Positions 42,857-50,954 of a stretch of 64,000 bases of DNA are shown here, piece after piece. The translations under genes and the position numbers were made by a program. The notes under the pieces were generated by a model. It had not been told where the DNA came from. It was given only the letters and a program-made list of their open reading frames with translations, and searched no databases. The stretch covers positions 1 through 64,000 of the forward strand of contig JAUHYW010000048.1 of assembly GCA_030426085.1 (NCBI GenBank), written 5' to 3'. The stretch's first letter is position 1; each line of letters opens with the position of its first letter. This stretch comes from a bacterium (lineage in GTDB: Bacteria; Myxococcota_A; Bradymonadia; UBA7976; UBA1532).

Positions 42857-44047
42857 TCAGAAGACCACGTTGGAGGCCAGCCCGACCCGGTAGAGCCGGG
42901 CGTCGCCCGCTGTCGCGGGGGTCATGCCGATGGCGGCCCGGGCGTCGAGTCGGAGCGTCAGGCCGACGGCTTCGAGCAGGATGGTGCCCACCCCGGCGCT
43001 GGCGGTGCCCTGCACGGGGCTGAAGTCCAGCGCGGTCGTCCCGCCGCCCCCGCGGGCGTCGCTGTGCAGCAGGTACTCCAGGCCGGCGCCGGCCAGCGCA
43101 TACAGCCCTGGCCCGGATCGGCCGAGCAGGTGCAACCGGCCGAGCATCTGCAGCTCGAGCGAGTCCAGGGTCACGTCGTAGGCGTCGGCCCGCTCGGTCT
43201 CCATCTGCCAGACCCAGGCCTGGGTCTGGCGATGCCAGAGGCCGGTCAGCGAGACGTCCACCGCCGACGAGACCGGGTAGTCCAGCCCCGCGCCCAGGGA
43301 CAGCCCGGGCCCCGGCTGCAGCGACCAGCCGCGGAGCGCGCCGGCGAGGCCGCCGACGTTGACCGCCATGAGCCCCCGGAGCTGCAGCCCGCCCGCCGCG
43401 AGGGGCGGGCTCTCGGCGGTCACCGCGACCGCCGGTCGGGCGGGGGCCGACACCTCGGCGACCGTGCGGACGCCGCCGCGCACGGCGACCTCGTGGGTCC
43501 ACCGGCGGCTGCCCGCGCGCAGGTAGACGGTACGCGGGCCGGCGGCGACCTCGCCGAAGTCGGCCGGGCACGGCGCGAACGGCCCCTTGGCCGACAGGGC
43601 GACCTCGGCGCCGTCGGACGGGGGGCACCGCACCGCGAGCCGCCCCAGAGCCCGCCGGCGGACCGCGGCCAGCTCGGCCTCGCCCCGGGCCCGGCGCGCG
43701 TCGTCGGGGGCGATGGCGACGAACGCCTGCCACGCGGCGAGGGCTTCGGGCCACTGCTCGAGGTGGGTGTAGCACCGGGCCACCGCCCAGCGGAACGTGG
43801 GGTTGTCGCCCGCAGCCCGCACCCGGGCGTCGACCGACAGCAGCAGGGCGAGCGCGCCGGCGTGGTCTCCGGCGAGGTAGAGCGCGCGGGCCTCCCGCTC
43901 GATACGGGTCAGCGCCTCCAGCGCGATGACCGGGTGGTCCGCCGAGTCGTCGACCGGCGGGGCTGAGCTGGCCGGCGCGACGGGCAGCGCGGTGATGAGC
44001 AGGGCGGCGAGCCATCCGATCCCCTGCCTGTGCCGCTCCCGATTCAT
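42857..44047 (-). CDS. TPR-PEGA-like protein with C-terminal outer-membrane beta-barrel
   Basis: 396 residues. Signal peptide to about residue 28 (LPVAPASSAPP). TPR-like helices (ALYLAGDHAGALALLLSV, FRWAVARCYTHLEQWPEALAAWQAF) are followed by a PEGA-like beta segment (GRLAVRCPPSDGAEVALSA, CPADFGEVAAGPRTVYL). The last ~190 residues alternate polar and hydrophobic residues in amphipathic strands (LQLRGLMAVNVGGLAG, LSLGAGLDYPV, GLYALAGAGLEYLL, LTLRLDARAAIGMTP) and end in VVF, the aromatic C-terminus recognised by the outer-membrane assembly machinery. The first two modules resemble the PEGA-like proteins of the 21.5-25 kb operon. First gene of the minus-strand run leading to the nidogen-like proteins and kinase. 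Confidence 0.78.
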   Translation of the reverse strand: MNRERHRQGIGWLAALLITALPVAPASSAPPVDDSADHPVIALEALTRIEREARALYLAGDHAGALALLLSVDARVRAAGDNPTFRWAVARCYTHLEQWPEALAAWQAFVAIAPDDARRARGEAELAAVRRRALGRLAVRCPPSDGAEVALSAKGPFAPCPADFGEVAAGPRTVYLRAGSRRWTHEVAVRGGVRTVAEVSAPARPAVAVTAESPPLAAGGLQLRGLMAVNVGGLAGALRGWSLQPGPGLSLGAGLDYPVSSAVDVSLTGLWHRQTQAWVWQMETERADAYDVTLDSLELQMLGRLHLLGRSGPGLYALAGAGLEYLLHSDARGGGGTTALDFSPVQGTASAGVGTILLEAVGLTLRLDARAAIGMTPATAGDARLYRVGLASNVVF

Positions 44048-44420
44048 CGATGTGCTCGGCCGCCGTGAGGTTGAGATGCTGTCACCCTAGCAATCCAGGG
44101 TCAGGAGTCCATTTCTCGGCCATATCTCAGCCGGAGCCCCGGATCGGGGGGAGCTGCGGGGGCGCGGCGATCGATGCGGGATCCGATGGCGGAGGGAGCG
44201 GCGATGGGTCGGTGTCAGCCCTCCGCAGCCGCCGACGCGGAGGAGCTGGCTCCCGGTGCCTCTGATCGACCATGACGCGATCCCGCCGTCCGTGCCGTCG
44301 AGTTAAGGTACCAGTCGTACGGTCAGTTGACGTATGTGGAAGTGCGTATTCGAGCGCGGGAGGAGGGTCGAGAGGGGGAGGGCGGCCGCCCGGCGCCCGA
44401 TCAGCGGCCTCGGGCGGGCC
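44048..44420. other. Intergenic region, control DNA only
   Basis: 373 bp without a convincing gene. It holds the upstream region of the TPR/barrel gene (minus) and follows the end of the three-repeat lipoprotein gene. Composition drops in GC around 44295-44345 (GTTAAGGTACC, TTGACGTATGTGG), which could be a promoter, but I cannot place -35/-10 boxes with confidence. No RNA gene or strong hairpin with T-tract is seen. Confidence 0.4.
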
Positions 44421-45806
44421 TCATTCGACCGTGATGCTGCCACCAACGGCATACACTTCACGGGGGCTGCCGCCGGGCTCGATCTCGAGGAAGGTGCTCA
44501 TGCCGCCGTTCTCGTAGGCCACCGGGTATACGGTGCCCGCGCCGACGCCGGTAATGGTCAGCGAGATGCTGCCGTTCATCGGGAAGATCCCGCTGGGCAT
44601 CGCCGGGTCGTCCGTGCCGCCGGGCACGGTCTTGGCCCCGCCCGCGTCGACCATCATGCCGTTGACCGTCGTGATGAGGGCCACCATCTCCGAGGGGCCG
44701 GCGTCGGCGGCGCCGTTCATGTCACCGTCGACGAAGGTGCCGCTGGCGCCCGAGGCGGTGATGTTGTCGCCCACGACGAGCGTGATGCGATACGCCTGCC
44801 CGTCGGCGAGGCCCGAGAGGGTGTAGTCGACGGTGCCGTCGACGGCGATGGTCTGGGGGTCGGCCGGCGCGACCATCGGGGTGGGGCCGCGCACGGTGAC
44901 CGATCCGCCGACGCCGTAGTTCTCGACCGGGCGCCCGGCGTTGTCGATCTCGAGGAAGGTCGACTCGCCCCCGTTGTGATAGACGACCGGGTAGACCCGC
45001 CCGCTGCCCACGCCGGTCACCGTCAGCGTGATCTGGCCGCCGGTGGGGAAGATGCCGCTGGGGTTGGCCGGATCGTCCATGCCGCCGGGGACCGTCTTGG
45101 CCCCGCCGTCGGCCACCGGCATGCCGTTGACGGTGGTGATCAGGGCGACGGTCTCGGACGGGCCGGCGTCGGCGGCGCCGTTGACGTCGTTGTCGACGAA
45201 GCTCGCGGTGCCGCCGGCCTCGACGCCGATGTTGGGCCCGACCACCAGCGTGATGCGATAGGCCTGTGTGTCGGAGAGGCCGTCGATGGTGTAGTCCACC
45301 GTGCCGCCGATGCCGATGGGGCTGTCGTTGGCCGGCATCGGCATGATCGGGCCGGCCTGACCGGCGGCGACCGTCGTCGAGCCGCCGACCGCGTAGGTCT
45401 CGATCGGGCTGCCGGTCTCGTCGATCTCGAGGAAGGTCGAGGCCCCGCCGTTGTGATAGGCCACCGGGTAGACCGTGCCGGCGCCGACGCCGCTGACCGT
45501 GATCGTGATCTGGCCCCCGGCGGGGAAGATGCCGCTGGGGTCGGCCGGATCATCGGTCCCCGCGGGCACGGTCTTGGCCCCCGCGACCATCTCGCCGTTG
45601 ACCATGGTGATGAGGCCGATGGTCTCGGACGGGCCGGCGTCGGCGGCGCCGTTCATGTCGCCGTCGATGAAGGTCGCGGTGCCGTCTCCCCCGGGGGTCA
45701 GGTTGGCGTCGACGACCAGCGTGATGCGATAGGCCTGATCGTCGTCGAGCCCGGTGATGGTGTAGTCAGCGGTGCCGCCGACCTCGATCTCCTGCATCGC
45801 CGGAGC
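44421..45806. repeat. Three tandem coding repeats of ~465 bp
   Basis: Near-identical blocks recur at about 44640-44850, 45110-45325 and 45585-45800 (for example the stretch encoding GAADAGPSE, and the neighbouring stretch encoding AYRITLVV). The period is about 155 codons. Head-to-tail, in frame, inside the lipoprotein gene. Confidence 0.8.
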
Positions 45807-45911
45807 GTCGAAGGTGATGGCCCCGCCGGGGCCCGGATCGTCGGTCTCGCCGTCATCGCACGCCGCGAGCGGTGTCATCACGAGAACGAGCGACAGCAAA
45901 TGGTAGCGCAT
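44421..45911 (-). CDS. Lipoprotein made of three tandem ~155-residue repeats
   Basis: 496 residues; ATG 45911 with GAGGAG upstream. Signal MRYHLLSLVLVMTPLAACDD (lipobox LAAC, Cys18). After a short D/G linker the whole protein is three copies of one domain, each with VDYT(I/L)xGL, AYRITLVV, GTxSFVDxDxNGAADAGPSE, a GLITTVNG-type strand, a GGAKTVPxG turn, DDPAxPSGIFPxGGQIT, GVGxGxVYPVxYxNGG and STFLEI, ending in a GGSxTV strand. Conserved Asp/Asn in the DxDMNGAADAG loop suggests a calcium site. I do not recognise the family. Located at the outer membrane or surface. The repeats are so alike at the protein and DNA level that recent duplication or gene conversion is likely. Confidence 0.85.
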   Translation of the reverse strand: MRYHLLSLVLVMTPLAACDDGETDDPGPGGAITFDAPAMQEIEVGGTADYTITGLDDDQAYRITLVVDANLTPGGDGTATFIDGDMNGAADAGPSETIGLITMVNGEMVAGAKTVPAGTDDPADPSGIFPAGGQITITVSGVGAGTVYPVAYHNGGASTFLEIDETGSPIETYAVGGSTTVAAGQAGPIMPMPANDSPIGIGGTVDYTIDGLSDTQAYRITLVVGPNIGVEAGGTASFVDNDVNGAADAGPSETVALITTVNGMPVADGGAKTVPGGMDDPANPSGIFPTGGQITLTVTGVGSGRVYPVVYHNGGESTFLEIDNAGRPVENYGVGGSVTVRGPTPMVAPADPQTIAVDGTVDYTLSGLADGQAYRITLVVGDNITASGASGTFVDGDMNGAADAGPSEMVALITTVNGMMVDAGGAKTVPGGTDDPAMPSGIFPMNGSISLTITGVGAGTVYPVAYENGGMSTFLEIEPGGSPREVYAVGGSITVE

Positions 45912-45999
45912 GGGATCTCCTCTTCGTTGTGCGGCCCTTCATGGAGCGCAGCCGGGCTCTCCCCGTCCCGGTCGGGCCACGGTTTCATTGGCTGGGGGT

Positions 46000-46170
46000 G
46001 TGACGCAATGGCAATCGGGTCACCAAAGGCATCTGCGCCGCCTGCTGGCGATCTACGGGCTGCTGGGGCTGCTGGCCCGCGCGCTGCACGAACCGGTGCT
46101 GCGGGGCATGCTGCGGGCCCGGGCCGAGCGGGCGCGCATCATCGAGCGGGTGCGGGCGGTCGCGGTGTGA
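46000..46170 (+). CDS. Possible small protein (56 aa)
   Basis: GTG 46000 preceded by TGGGGG gives a 56-residue product, basic and amphipathic (RRLLAIYGLLGLLARALHEP, ARAERARIIERVRAV), with one possible membrane-associated helix. It lies alone in the 378-bp gap between two minus-strand genes. The start is uncertain, the ribosome site is poor, and high GC makes chance frames common, so it is only a candidate. Nothing else is recognisable in this gap. Confidence 0.25.
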   Translation: MTQWQSGHQRHLRRLLAIYGLLGLLARALHEPVLRGMLRARAERARIIERVRAVAV

Positions 46171-46289
46171 CGGGGCCGGGCGCTTCCCCGACGTACCCTT
46201 GGTACGCCTTCGTCGCAGCCTGCAGGGGCGCTCGGCCCTGGCGAGCGATCTCACGCCCTCGGTAGATCGACTTGTTTCCTTCCGCTGCC

Positions 46290-46988
46290 TCAGGCGGCGA
46301 GCAGGGCCCGCAGGCGGGGGCCGCGCAGCCGGCGGCCGGCGTGGCTCACCCCGACGAAGCCGGGCACGGCGCAGATGACCTGGTAGGTGGTCTGGTCCGG
46401 CCCGATCGCGCAGTTGCAGAAGAAGTCGCCGGGGATCGACTGCCAGACCATGCGCCCGTTGGCGTCGCCCCAGCAGACCGCCTGCGGGTTCTGACCGTCC
46501 GGGCAGCAGCCCTCGTTGTTCACCTGGCACGGCTGGCCGATGAGATCACCGCACATGGCCGGGGGGGCCATGTCCGGCACCGGCGGGCCCAGATCGGGCA
46601 CGAGCGCCATATCGGGATCGGGCGGCGCCAGATCCGGCTCGGGGGCCATGTCGACCTCGGCGAACTGGTCGGGGTCGAGGGACAGATCGGGCTCGCTCGC
46701 CATGTCGGGGTCGAGCGACATGTCGAGCTCGGCGCCCATGTCGAACTCGGGGGCCATGTCGAACTCGGGGGCCATGTCGGGCTCGGGGGCCATGTCGGGC
46801 TCGGGGGCCATGTCGGCCGCGGCGAGATCGGGATCGGCGGCCGAGTCCGCCGGATCGGCGTCGGCGGCGACCCGGCTGTCGCGGAGCGCCCGCTCGGCGT
46901 CGGGCGTCGGCTCGCCGCCGCCGCCATAGTCGCAGGCGGCCGCCGAGAACAGCACCGCGTTGCCGAAGATCATCCACCGTCGGTCCAT
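46290..46988 (-). CDS. Lipoprotein with DMAPEPDM-type repeats and Cys-rich tail
   Basis: 232 residues; ATG 46988 with GGGAGG upstream. Signal MDRRWMIFGNAVLFSAAAC (Cys19). Residues about 55-135 are a low-complexity run of hexapeptides (DMAPEPDMAPEFDM, DMSLDPDMASEPDLSLDP). A compact domain follows with seven Cys (MCGDLIGQPC, EGCCPDG, AVCWGD, FFCNCAIGP, YQVICAVPG) before a basic tail. The tail (RRLRGPRLRALLAA) is unusual for a lipoprotein and may come from a recent shift in the 3' end. The acidic linker resembles those of the 25554 protein. Family unknown. Confidence 0.78.
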   Translation of the reverse strand: MDRRWMIFGNAVLFSAAACDYGGGGEPTPDAERALRDSRVAADADPADSAADPDLAAADMAPEPDMAPEPDMAPEFDMAPEFDMGAELDMSLDPDMASEPDLSLDPDQFAEVDMAPEPDLAPPDPDMALVPDLGPPVPDMAPPAMCGDLIGQPCQVNNEGCCPDGQNPQAVCWGDANGRMVWQSIPGDFFCNCAIGPDQTTYQVICAVPGFVGVSHAGRRLRGPRLRALLAA

Positions 46989-47082
46989 GGGCCTCCCCCG
47001 GGTTCGGATGCCCGCGACCTTATCGCGCAGCGTCGCCTCTACTCAACGTGTGCCGACCATCGCCTGCCCCCGGAGCCCCCCG

Positions 47083-47439
47083 ATGAGCCTCGTCCTCTGG
47101 TGGATCGTCGCGTTTGCCGCGCCCGGGGCGGCCGGCGCCTGTGAGGGCCCCGCCGATCAGAGCTGGCTCGCGGCCAACCACGGCCGCGTCGCCGACATCT
47201 CGGAGGACTGCGCCTTCGACTGCCTCACCGACGACGCGGCCTGCGCCGCCACCTGCGTCGCCCGGGAGACCGACTTGAGCCGGGCCTGCTCGGGCTGCTT
47301 CGGGGCCTACATCGACTGCACGACCTCCCACTGCGCCATGCGGTGCGTCTTCTCCGGCTCGGACATGTGCCGCGACTGCCAGGCGAAGCACTGCGACGGG
47401 GCCTTCGTGCGCTGCGCGGGCATCCCGATCCGCCGCTGA
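47083..47439 (+). CDS. Small secreted Cys-rich protein
   Basis: 118 residues; ATG 47083 with GGAG 7 bases upstream, chosen because a signal peptide starts there (MSLVLWWIVAFAAPGAAGAC). The mature protein has 16 or so Cys in pairs, CxxxC or CxxC (CAFDC, CAATC, CSGC, CAMRC, CRDC), and ends GIPIRR. The spacing implies a disulfide-knotted helical protein. I recognise no family. It is divergent from the DMAPEP-type lipoprotein gene, with a 94-bp shared control region. Confidence 0.75.
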   Translation: MSLVLWWIVAFAAPGAAGACEGPADQSWLAANHGRVADISEDCAFDCLTDDAACAATCVARETDLSRACSGCFGAYIDCTTSHCAMRCVFSGSDMCRDCQAKHCDGAFVRCAGIPIRR

Positions 47440-47528
47440 CGCCGGCCGCCGCTCCGCCGAGCGAGGCGGTCGCAAACAGACCGTTGTCGGTGTACTCTCC
47501 GCCGTGAACCGCAGGGGGAGGAGACCCG

Positions 47529-47927
47529 ATGGACGTCACGACCCACCTACAGCAGATCGCCGCCCAGAAGGGCTGGGCGATGGTCCGCAACCACGACGGC
47601 AGCGCCAAGCTGGAGATCCCGACCGAGTACGGCCGGACCCAGGTGGTGCAGGTCACCCCGGGGCGCGATCCCGACGGCCGGCCGCTGGTCTTCATCTGGA
47701 GCGTCGTCTGCTCCACCGACGCCATCGGCGACCCCTACTACCTGCTGCGGCTCAACGCCGAGCTGACCTACGGGGCCCTGGCCGTGCGCGATCCGCACGT
47801 CATCCTGGTCGACACCCAGCTCGTGCAGACCGCCGACGCCGAGGAGCTGATGCGGGCCGTATTCTATGTCGGCAAGTTCGCCGACGATCTCGAGAAGCAG
47901 GTGCACGGCGCGGTCGACCGCAACTGA
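47529..47927 (+). CDS. YbjN-like / type III secretion chaperone-fold protein
   Basis: 132 residues; ATG with GGGAGGAG upstream. The sequence has the YbjN layout: an N-terminal helix, four strands (VVQVTPGRDPDGRPLVFIWSVV), then YYLLRLNAELTYGALAVRD, and a long C-terminal helix (DAEELMRAVFYVGKFADDLE). Cytoplasmic. YbjN-like proteins share the fold of secretion chaperones but usually lack known clients. It lies 26 bp before a lipoprotein gene, likely in one transcript. Fold prediction is from pattern only. Confidence 0.72.
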   Translation: MDVTTHLQQIAAQKGWAMVRNHDGSAKLEIPTEYGRTQVVQVTPGRDPDGRPLVFIWSVVCSTDAIGDPYYLLRLNAELTYGALAVRDPHVILVDTQLVQTADAEELMRAVFYVGKFADDLEKQVHGAVDRN

Positions 47928-47953
47928 GGCCGCGCGAGAGAGGAGGGAGAGTC

Positions 47954-48625
47954 ATGATGCAGTCGATGCCGCGGATGGCGATCGGGCTGGTGCTGTCGAT
48001 GCTGTTCGCCCTGCTGGCGGGGTGCGGCACGACCGTCGAGAAGCAGCAGGCCCGGTTCAAGAAGAACAAGGACACCATGGAGGCCCTCGCCGCCAAGAAC
48101 CCGATGATGCGGGCCCCGGTGATGGCCAAGCTGGCCGACTTCCAGAAGGAGCACGACGCGCTCGTGGCCAAGGGCGGCGAGGACGCCCCCCGCGATCTGG
48201 CCCGGCTCAACGGCCGGGTCGAAGAGTACGTGCGCAAGCTCGACCCTTCGATGGCGCCGAAGAAGACCACCCCGAGCAAGAAGCTGAACTCGAGCAGCAC
48301 GGTGCCCCCGCCGGGGGGCAAGCTGGGCGGCACGGCGACCGGGACCGCGCCGGCTCCCACCGGCAAGCTGGGCGGCACGGCGACCGGGACCGCGCCGGCC
48401 CCCACCGGCAAGCTGGGCGGGGCCGCGCCGGCCCCCACCGGCAAGCTGGGCGGCACGGCGACGGGGACCGCGCCGGCCCCCACCGGCAAGCTGGGCGGCA
48501 CCGCGCCGACCCCCGCCGGCAAGCTGGGCGGCACCGCGACCGGGACCGCGCCCGCAGGCGCCGCACCCACCGGCAAGCTGGGTGGCAGCGCGCCGGCGGC
48601 CCCGAGCGGCAAGCTGGGCCAGTAG
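47954..48625 (+). CDS. Lipoprotein with GKLGG-type repeat tail
   Basis: 223 residues; ATG 47954 with AGGAGG 7 bases upstream (a second ATG follows directly). Signal MMQSMPRMAIGLVLSMLFAL, then LAGC (Cys24). Residues 25-110 form a charged helix (KQQARFKKNKDTMEALAAKN, MAKLADFQKEHDALVAKGGED). The rest is seven or eight copies of a 10-15 residue unit GKLGGTATGTAPAPT, probably disordered and able to reach across the periplasm or into peptidoglycan. It follows the YbjN-like gene closely. Function unknown. Confidence 0.82.
   Translation: MMQSMPRMAIGLVLSMLFALLAGCGTTVEKQQARFKKNKDTMEALAAKNPMMRAPVMAKLADFQKEHDALVAKGGEDAPRDLARLNGRVEEYVRKLDPSMAPKKTTPSKKLNSSSTVPPPGGKLGGTATGTAPAPTGKLGGTATGTAPAPTGKLGGAAPAPTGKLGGTATGTAPAPTGKLGGTAPTPAGKLGGTATGTAPAGAAPTGKLGGSAPAAPSGKLGQ
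48310..48622 (+). repeat. Tandem 30-45 bp repeat in a coding region
   Basis: The unit encodes GKLGGTATGTAPAPT (45 bp), alternating with shorter 30-bp versions lacking TATGT. Third positions are also conserved between copies, so the array grew recently by slippage or unequal crossing over, and its length may vary between strains. Confidence 0.85.
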
Positions 48626-48867
48626 GGACCGTCGCGGCGCGACTCGGCGGCGCGTGGGGTCGAGATGACGGCCTCGGCCCCGGGTCGCCCCCGCCGGACC
48701 CTGAACCGTTGACGGGCATCGGCCCGATCCGTCGGTGACCCCGATGGCCTCTGCGGCATCTCGACCCGTATCGCCGGCCTCCGGGCCGAGCCACGATCGA
48801 TCGGAATCGTCTGCATGATGCGCACTGCGCGCCCCGCCCGTCCCACCGCCCGCTGGCGGGGCTCACC

Positions 48868-50820
48868 GTGAGCCCGTCCCCGCCCGACATCTTCCCGCTC
48901 GCCCGCCGTCGCCTGCGCCGTCGAGGCGCGATCCGGCTCGTCCTCGGGCTGCTGCTCGTCGCCGTGGCGCTGGTCGACCTGCTCGATCTGACCCCGATGC
49001 TGAGCGGCGAGAGCCCTCTTCGGCTGTGGTTCCTGGCCCTGCTCGGCGGGCTCTACCTCGTGAGCCAGGGCGTGCTGCGGGTCGCGGCGGCGGCCGGGGC
49101 CGAGATCCGGCTCGAGGCTGAGCAGGTCTGCTTCCCGCCGGGTATCGCCACCTTCCGCGGGCGGGCCGTCGCCTACGGCGACATCGAGCTGCTGCTCGCC
49201 CAGCGCCGCCGGGGCCAGGGGCGGGTCATCGTCGGCACCCGGGCCCGGGTGCACGTCGTCGACGCCCTCGACATCGGCGGCATCTCGACCCTCAAGCGGT
49301 TCCACGACCAGCTCCGGGCGCACATCGCCGCCTCGGGCGCCGGCCCGGCCCACCTCGAGCGGGTCGACAAGGGGCTGGCGGTCACCCGGCGGCTGATGGG
49401 GCGCCGGGCCCGGGCCACCGAGCTGATCCTGCTCGTGCTCATCGCGGCCTACATCGCCGAGATCGCGCTGGACGCCATCGGCCCGTTCAGCCTCATGGGC
49501 GGCGAGCCCCTGGCCCTGATCCGGCTGGGCGCCATCGTGCCGTGGCTGGTGATCGGGGAGGGGGAGTGGTTCCGGCTGGTGACCGGCACCGTGCTGCACG
49601 CCGGGCTGGTGCACATCTACGTCAACGGCATGGCCCTGCTCGCGCTCGGGGGGCTGCTCGAGCGGCTCATCGGGGGCTATCGGCTGGTTATCGTCTACGT
49701 CTTCTCGGCCCTCGTCGGCTCGGTGTGCTCGGCGTTCGTCTCCGGCGGCTGGCTCTCGGTGGGGGCCTCGGGCGCGGTGTTCGGGCTGCTCGGCGCGTTC
49801 GGCGTGCTCCAGTTCAGGCACGGGGCGCGGCTGCCGCCGGGCATCGCGCAGTCGCGGCGGTGGTGGCTGTTCATCCTGGGCATCAACCTGGGCCTGCCGG
49901 TGGTGCTGCCGATGATCGACGTGTGGGCCCACGTCGGCGGGTTCGTGGGCGGCGCGCTCGCGGCGGGCATCCTGCTCGCCTCGCCGGCGGCGATCCGCCC
50001 CGATCGAGCGCCGCCGTTCGCGGTGCAGGCGGTGGGCATGGCCCTGGTCGGCCTCGCCGCCGCCGGCCTCGCGCTGGGGGTGGACTACACCCGCTCGGCC
50101 GATCGATGGATGGCCGCCGAGCTGCGATCGGCCATCGAGCAGCCGGGCGTCGAGCCCGACGTGCTCAACCTCATGGCGTGGACCCTCGTCATCGATCCCG
50201 ACGCGCCGTCCCACATGCTCGAGCTGGCCCACGACGCCGCCGGTGAAGCGATCACCCGGGCGCCGGCGGACGTGCGCATCTGGGACACCCGGGCCACCGC
50301 GCTGTACCGGCTCGGGCGCCACGACGAGGCGATCGCCGAGGAGCGGCGGGTGCTCGCCGCCGAGCCGGTCGACTACTACGCCACCCAGCTCCTGCGGTTC
50401 GTCGAGGCGGCGCGCGCGGCCCGCCGTCCGCCGTCCGAGGGGCCGCTGATCGGGCCCGGGCTGGCCGGTGAAGGGGCGGCGGGGCCCATCGCCGGGCGGC
50501 CCGAGATCGAAGGGGATATCATGACCTGGAGGTCACTCTCGGGCCACGCCCGCTCTGGGGGCGGGGCGGGCGACCCGCCGGGTGACGTCGTGCTCTTCGC
50601 GGCGCTACGGATCGGTGGCGTGGCTCGTGGCGTGATCCGGACACGCTTCGCCTGGGACGGTACGAATGGGTATCGGGCAAGCCGGGGTGAGGGCCCCGAG
50701 CCGCCCGAGGGCGGCACGATCGTGCCCCTGATACTCGATCGACCGCTGACAGGTGACACGAAGGAAACGAATGATTGGCGCTTCTGGGGAGCAGTGGAGG
50801 CAGTGACCGACCTCCCCTGA
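48868..50820 (+). CDS. Rhomboid-family intramembrane serine protease with TPR-like C-terminus
   Basis: 650 residues from GTG 48868; no strong ribosome site. Two N-terminal membrane segments (about 22-42 and 52-72) precede a PH-like cytoplasmic part. The rhomboid core spans about 185-400: HIYVN (His249, Asn253), catalytic Ser301 in VGASGAVFG, His355 in DVWAHVGGFVGG. All catalytic residues are present. Then come a membrane segment, TPR-like helices (DTRATALYRLGRHDEAIAEERRVL) and a ~130-residue C-terminal beta-like region (DVVLFAALRIGGVARGVIR, NDWRFWGAVEAV). Rhomboids cleave membrane helices and in related bacteria can process anchored surface proteins. Whether it acts on the MYXO-CTERM or giant surface proteins nearby is unknown. 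Confidence 0.9.
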   Translation: MSPSPPDIFPLARRRLRRRGAIRLVLGLLLVAVALVDLLDLTPMLSGESPLRLWFLALLGGLYLVSQGVLRVAAAAGAEIRLEAEQVCFPPGIATFRGRAVAYGDIELLLAQRRRGQGRVIVGTRARVHVVDALDIGGISTLKRFHDQLRAHIAASGAGPAHLERVDKGLAVTRRLMGRRARATELILLVLIAAYIAEIALDAIGPFSLMGGEPLALIRLGAIVPWLVIGEGEWFRLVTGTVLHAGLVHIYVNGMALLALGGLLERLIGGYRLVIVYVFSALVGSVCSAFVSGGWLSVGASGAVFGLLGAFGVLQFRHGARLPPGIAQSRRWWLFILGINLGLPVVLPMIDVWAHVGGFVGGALAAGILLASPAAIRPDRAPPFAVQAVGMALVGLAAAGLALGVDYTRSADRWMAAELRSAIEQPGVEPDVLNLMAWTLVIDPDAPSHMLELAHDAAGEAITRAPADVRIWDTRATALYRLGRHDEAIAEERRVLAAEPVDYYATQLLRFVEAARAARRPPSEGPLIGPGLAGEGAAGPIAGRPEIEGDIMTWRSLSGHARSGGGAGDPPGDVVLFAALRIGGVARGVIRTRFAWDGTNGYRASRGEGPEPPEGGTIVPLILDRPLTGDTKETNDWRFWGAVEAVTDLP

Positions 50821-50859
50821 TCGTATACCTTCCGGTCACCACCCCCCTCGCGGTATTTC

Positions 50860-50910
50860 TTCGGGCGTAGACCTTTAACCGGGTGGAATATTACGGTAGA
50901 TCTACAAAAC
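50860..50910 (+). promoter_or_regulatory. AT-rich control region with 10-bp palindrome before the giant surface gene
   Basis: A sharp fall in GC content (TTTAACC, GGAATATTACGG, CTACAAAAC) in the 134-bp gap ahead of the PKD protein gene. It contains the perfect palindrome GTAGATCTAC at 50896-50905. A TTTAAC-N17-TAGATC arrangement could be a weak promoter. No firm assignment of boxes. Confidence 0.35.
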
Positions 50911-50954
50911 AAGTGCGCGTTGCACCCGTCCAACCCCCGACGTGTGAGTCCACC

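Noticed and set aside
46600-46830. Short tandem repeat (18 bp) suggestive of phase variation
   Set aside because: The unit length is a multiple of three and encodes D-M-A-P-E-P hexapeptides, so copy changes would stay in frame and would not switch the gene off.
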